Below, piece after piece: positions 14,893 to 16,015 of a stretch of DNA of 16,015 nucleotides. Positions within the stretch are counted from its first letter, which is position 1. Every line of letters begins with the position of its first letter. This DNA is from an uncultured Microbacteriaceae bacterium. GTDB taxonomy: Bacteria > Actinomycetota > Actinomycetes > Actinomycetales > Microbacteriaceae. The stretch is from the NCBI GenBank assembly GCA_903882245.1, contig CAIRWJ010000212.1, forward strand, positions 1-16,015. Direction: 5' to 3'. Under the pieces are notes generated by a model, which saw only the letters and a list, made by a program, of their open reading frames with translations, searched no databases and was not told the DNA's origin. Position numbers and translations under genes: made by a program.

Positions 14893-15886
14893 CGGGTCCG
14901 GTGGTCCCTCGAATCACCAGCGTTGCCGACAAATGTTGACGTGTGGCCGGAGCGTTGCGGTTGTTGATTCTATGGAGCATGTGGTTGGCGGCGAGTCGAC
15001 CAAGATCCGCGAGCGGTTGTGCGATTGTCGTGAGGTTGAGGCGTCGCATGCCTCCAATGTTGATCCCGTCGTATCCGATGACCGAGATGTCCTCTGGGAT
15101 TCGCAAGTTCGCGTTCTCCACCGCGGCGATGGCACCTATCGCCGCGACATCGTTTGCGACAAAAAGTGCCGTGGGATCAAAAGACAACGCGTCGCGAGCC
15201 GCCGCGTACCCCTGTGCGTCAGTGAGTCCCCCTGGAACGACGCGAATGTGTTCAACCAAACCGTGCTGTGTCATCGCGAGACGGTATCCGTCGGCTCGGG
15301 CGTGCGAAACAGGATTATCGCCGCCGCTCAAGTGGACGATTCGGGAATGCCCCAATTCAACGAGGTGATCTACGGCCATCCGAGCCCCCGCAACATCGTC
15401 ATTGGAAACAGAGTCCATGTGGGGGACAGCGATATCGTCACGGGTCACGACAACCGTTGGCACTTCCGCGGCGATGGCCGTGAGGACGTGTGCGGGCAAA
15501 CGGTGTGCGATGAGAATGAGCCCTTCCACCTGGAACTGCAAGAGAGTGTCTATTTCTGCTTGTTCGAGCTCAGGGTCCGTCCCTCCCGAAATCAACATCG
15601 TGCTGAAACCGTGTTCGCGCACTTCGATTTGGACCCCGTCGAGGATTTCGGCGAAAACCGGGTTGTGCAGATCGAGGATGAGCACTCCGATGGTGTGGCT
15701 TCGACGAACCGCAAGACTTCTCGCAGCAGCGTTTCGCCGATACCCCAATTCGGCAGCGGCATCCACGATTCGTTGTCGACTCACGGCACTGACCCTCGTC
15801 GACCCGGACAGGGCAAGCGAGACGAGCGACTTGGATACGCCCGCTCGAGTAGCGACGTCATTGATGGTGGGGCGAGAGGTCGACAT
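14876..15886 (-). CDS. LacI-family transcriptional regulator
   Basis: The 336-residue product has an N-terminal LacI helix-turn-helix (TINDVATRAGVSKSLVSLAL, 7-26) and hinge helix (RNAAARSLA, about 51-59), then a periplasmic-binding-like effector domain with IGVLILDLHNPVF (about 66-78), VEGLILIAHR, VSNDDVAGARMAVDHLVELGH, FVANDVAAIGAI and SVIGYDGI. Length and motif order are complete. The start is 4 nt after the stop of the upstream partial gene, and no clear ribosome site is seen, so translation probably depends on the upstream gene. The effector is likely a sugar or polyol, judged from family and neighbour. No palindromic LacI operator is visible in the window. Confidence 0.94.
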   Translation of the reverse strand: MSTSRPTINDVATRAGVSKSLVSLALSGSTRVSAVSRQRIVDAAAELGYRRNAAARSLAVRRSHTIGVLILDLHNPVFAEILDGVQIEVREHGFSTMLISGGTDPELEQAEIDTLLQFQVEGLILIAHRLPAHVLTAIAAEVPTVVVTRDDIAVPHMDSVSNDDVAGARMAVDHLVELGHSRIVHLSGGDNPVSHARADGYRLAMTQHGLVEHIRVVPGGLTDAQGYAAARDALSFDPTALFVANDVAAIGAIAAVENANLRIPEDISVIGYDGINIGGMRRLNLTTIAQPLADLGRLAANHMLHRINNRNAPATRQHLSATLVIRGTTGPVTTKV

Positions 15887-15890
15887 CGGT

Positions 15891-16015
15891 TTAAGTGACG
15901 TCTACAAGCCGAACCGCGGAACCGGTGGCTACCGATTGCTCGCAGGCGATGGCGATGCGCAAGCTCTCAACCGCCGACTCAGGCGAGCACGGGTTCGCAA
16001 TTTCTCCCCCGGCGA
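15891..16015 (-). CDS. C-terminal 40 codons of a probable Gfo/Idh/MocA oxidoreductase
   Basis: An open minus-strand frame enters from the right edge and ends with TAA at 15891, encoding 40 residues that include NPCSPESAVESLRIAIACEQS and end RLVDVT, written here in part. This resembles the last helix and strand of Gfo/Idh/MocA (inositol- or sugar-dehydrogenase-like) proteins, which often end with a SAVEALR...AxxxS...V pattern. The match covers only the tail, so the family is a moderate guess. The 4-nt gap to the LacI-family gene indicates one operon, fitting local control of a sugar or inositol pathway. Confidence 0.5.
   Translation of the reverse strand, partial: AGGEIANPCSPESAVESLRIAIACEQSVATGSAVRLVDVT

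Noticed and set aside
14933..15898. 321-codon plus-strand frame opposite the LacI-family gene
   Set aside because: The opposite strand encodes a complete LacI protein with all motifs; this frame shows none and is charge-biased shadow sequence.

Overview
The window looks like a piece of an actinobacterial chromosome, probably Actinomycetota in or near Microbacteriaceae. The evidence is moderately high GC, dense gene packing, ATGA/TAATG gene junctions, -10 elements of the TAnnnT type close to start codons, PHO-box-like GTTCACC repeats of the kind known from Streptomyces, and actinobacterial protein styles. The family-level placement is a guess. No tRNA, rRNA, CRISPR, insertion sequence or phage gene was seen, and no gene-free stretch exceeds 300 bases.

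Positions 8231 to 1 (minus strand) hold a phosphate-uptake locus. A PHO-box promoter is followed by pstC, pstA, a phosphate-binding protein (pstS) tethered by a C-terminal membrane helix, and a large 834-residue secreted protein with a PstS-like core and its own C-terminal helix. These four genes overlap by 1 to 4 bases and should be one coupled transcript. A second PHO-box promoter with the same geometry then drives a third secreted binding-protein-like gene that runs off the left edge. The ATPase gene pstB is not in the window.

Positions 10865 to 8243 (minus strand) hold a compact three-gene redox operon: a ferric-reductase/NOX-type membrane flavohaem protein, a small exported FMN-binding-domain protein, and ApbE, the enzyme that attaches FMN covalently. 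Together they could carry electrons from cytosolic NAD(P)H across the membrane to an extracytoplasmic flavin. The flavinylation motif deviates from consensus (SRAT instead of SGAT), and ApbE has no visible export signal.

Positions 10943 to 12557 hold a short-chain dehydrogenase and a divergent TetR-family regulator. They share an 85-bp promoter region with a 14-bp palindrome, and both appear leaderless.

Positions 12612 to 14892 (plus strand) hold a Rid-family protein lacking the classical RidA arginine, then an acetoacetyl-CoA synthetase. The latter overlaps tail-to-tail by 17 bp with a LacI-family regulator on the minus strand. Four bases upstream of that regulator ends a partial gene resembling the C-terminus of a Gfo/Idh/MocA oxidoreductase, which suggests a sugar or inositol catabolic locus beginning beyond the right edge.
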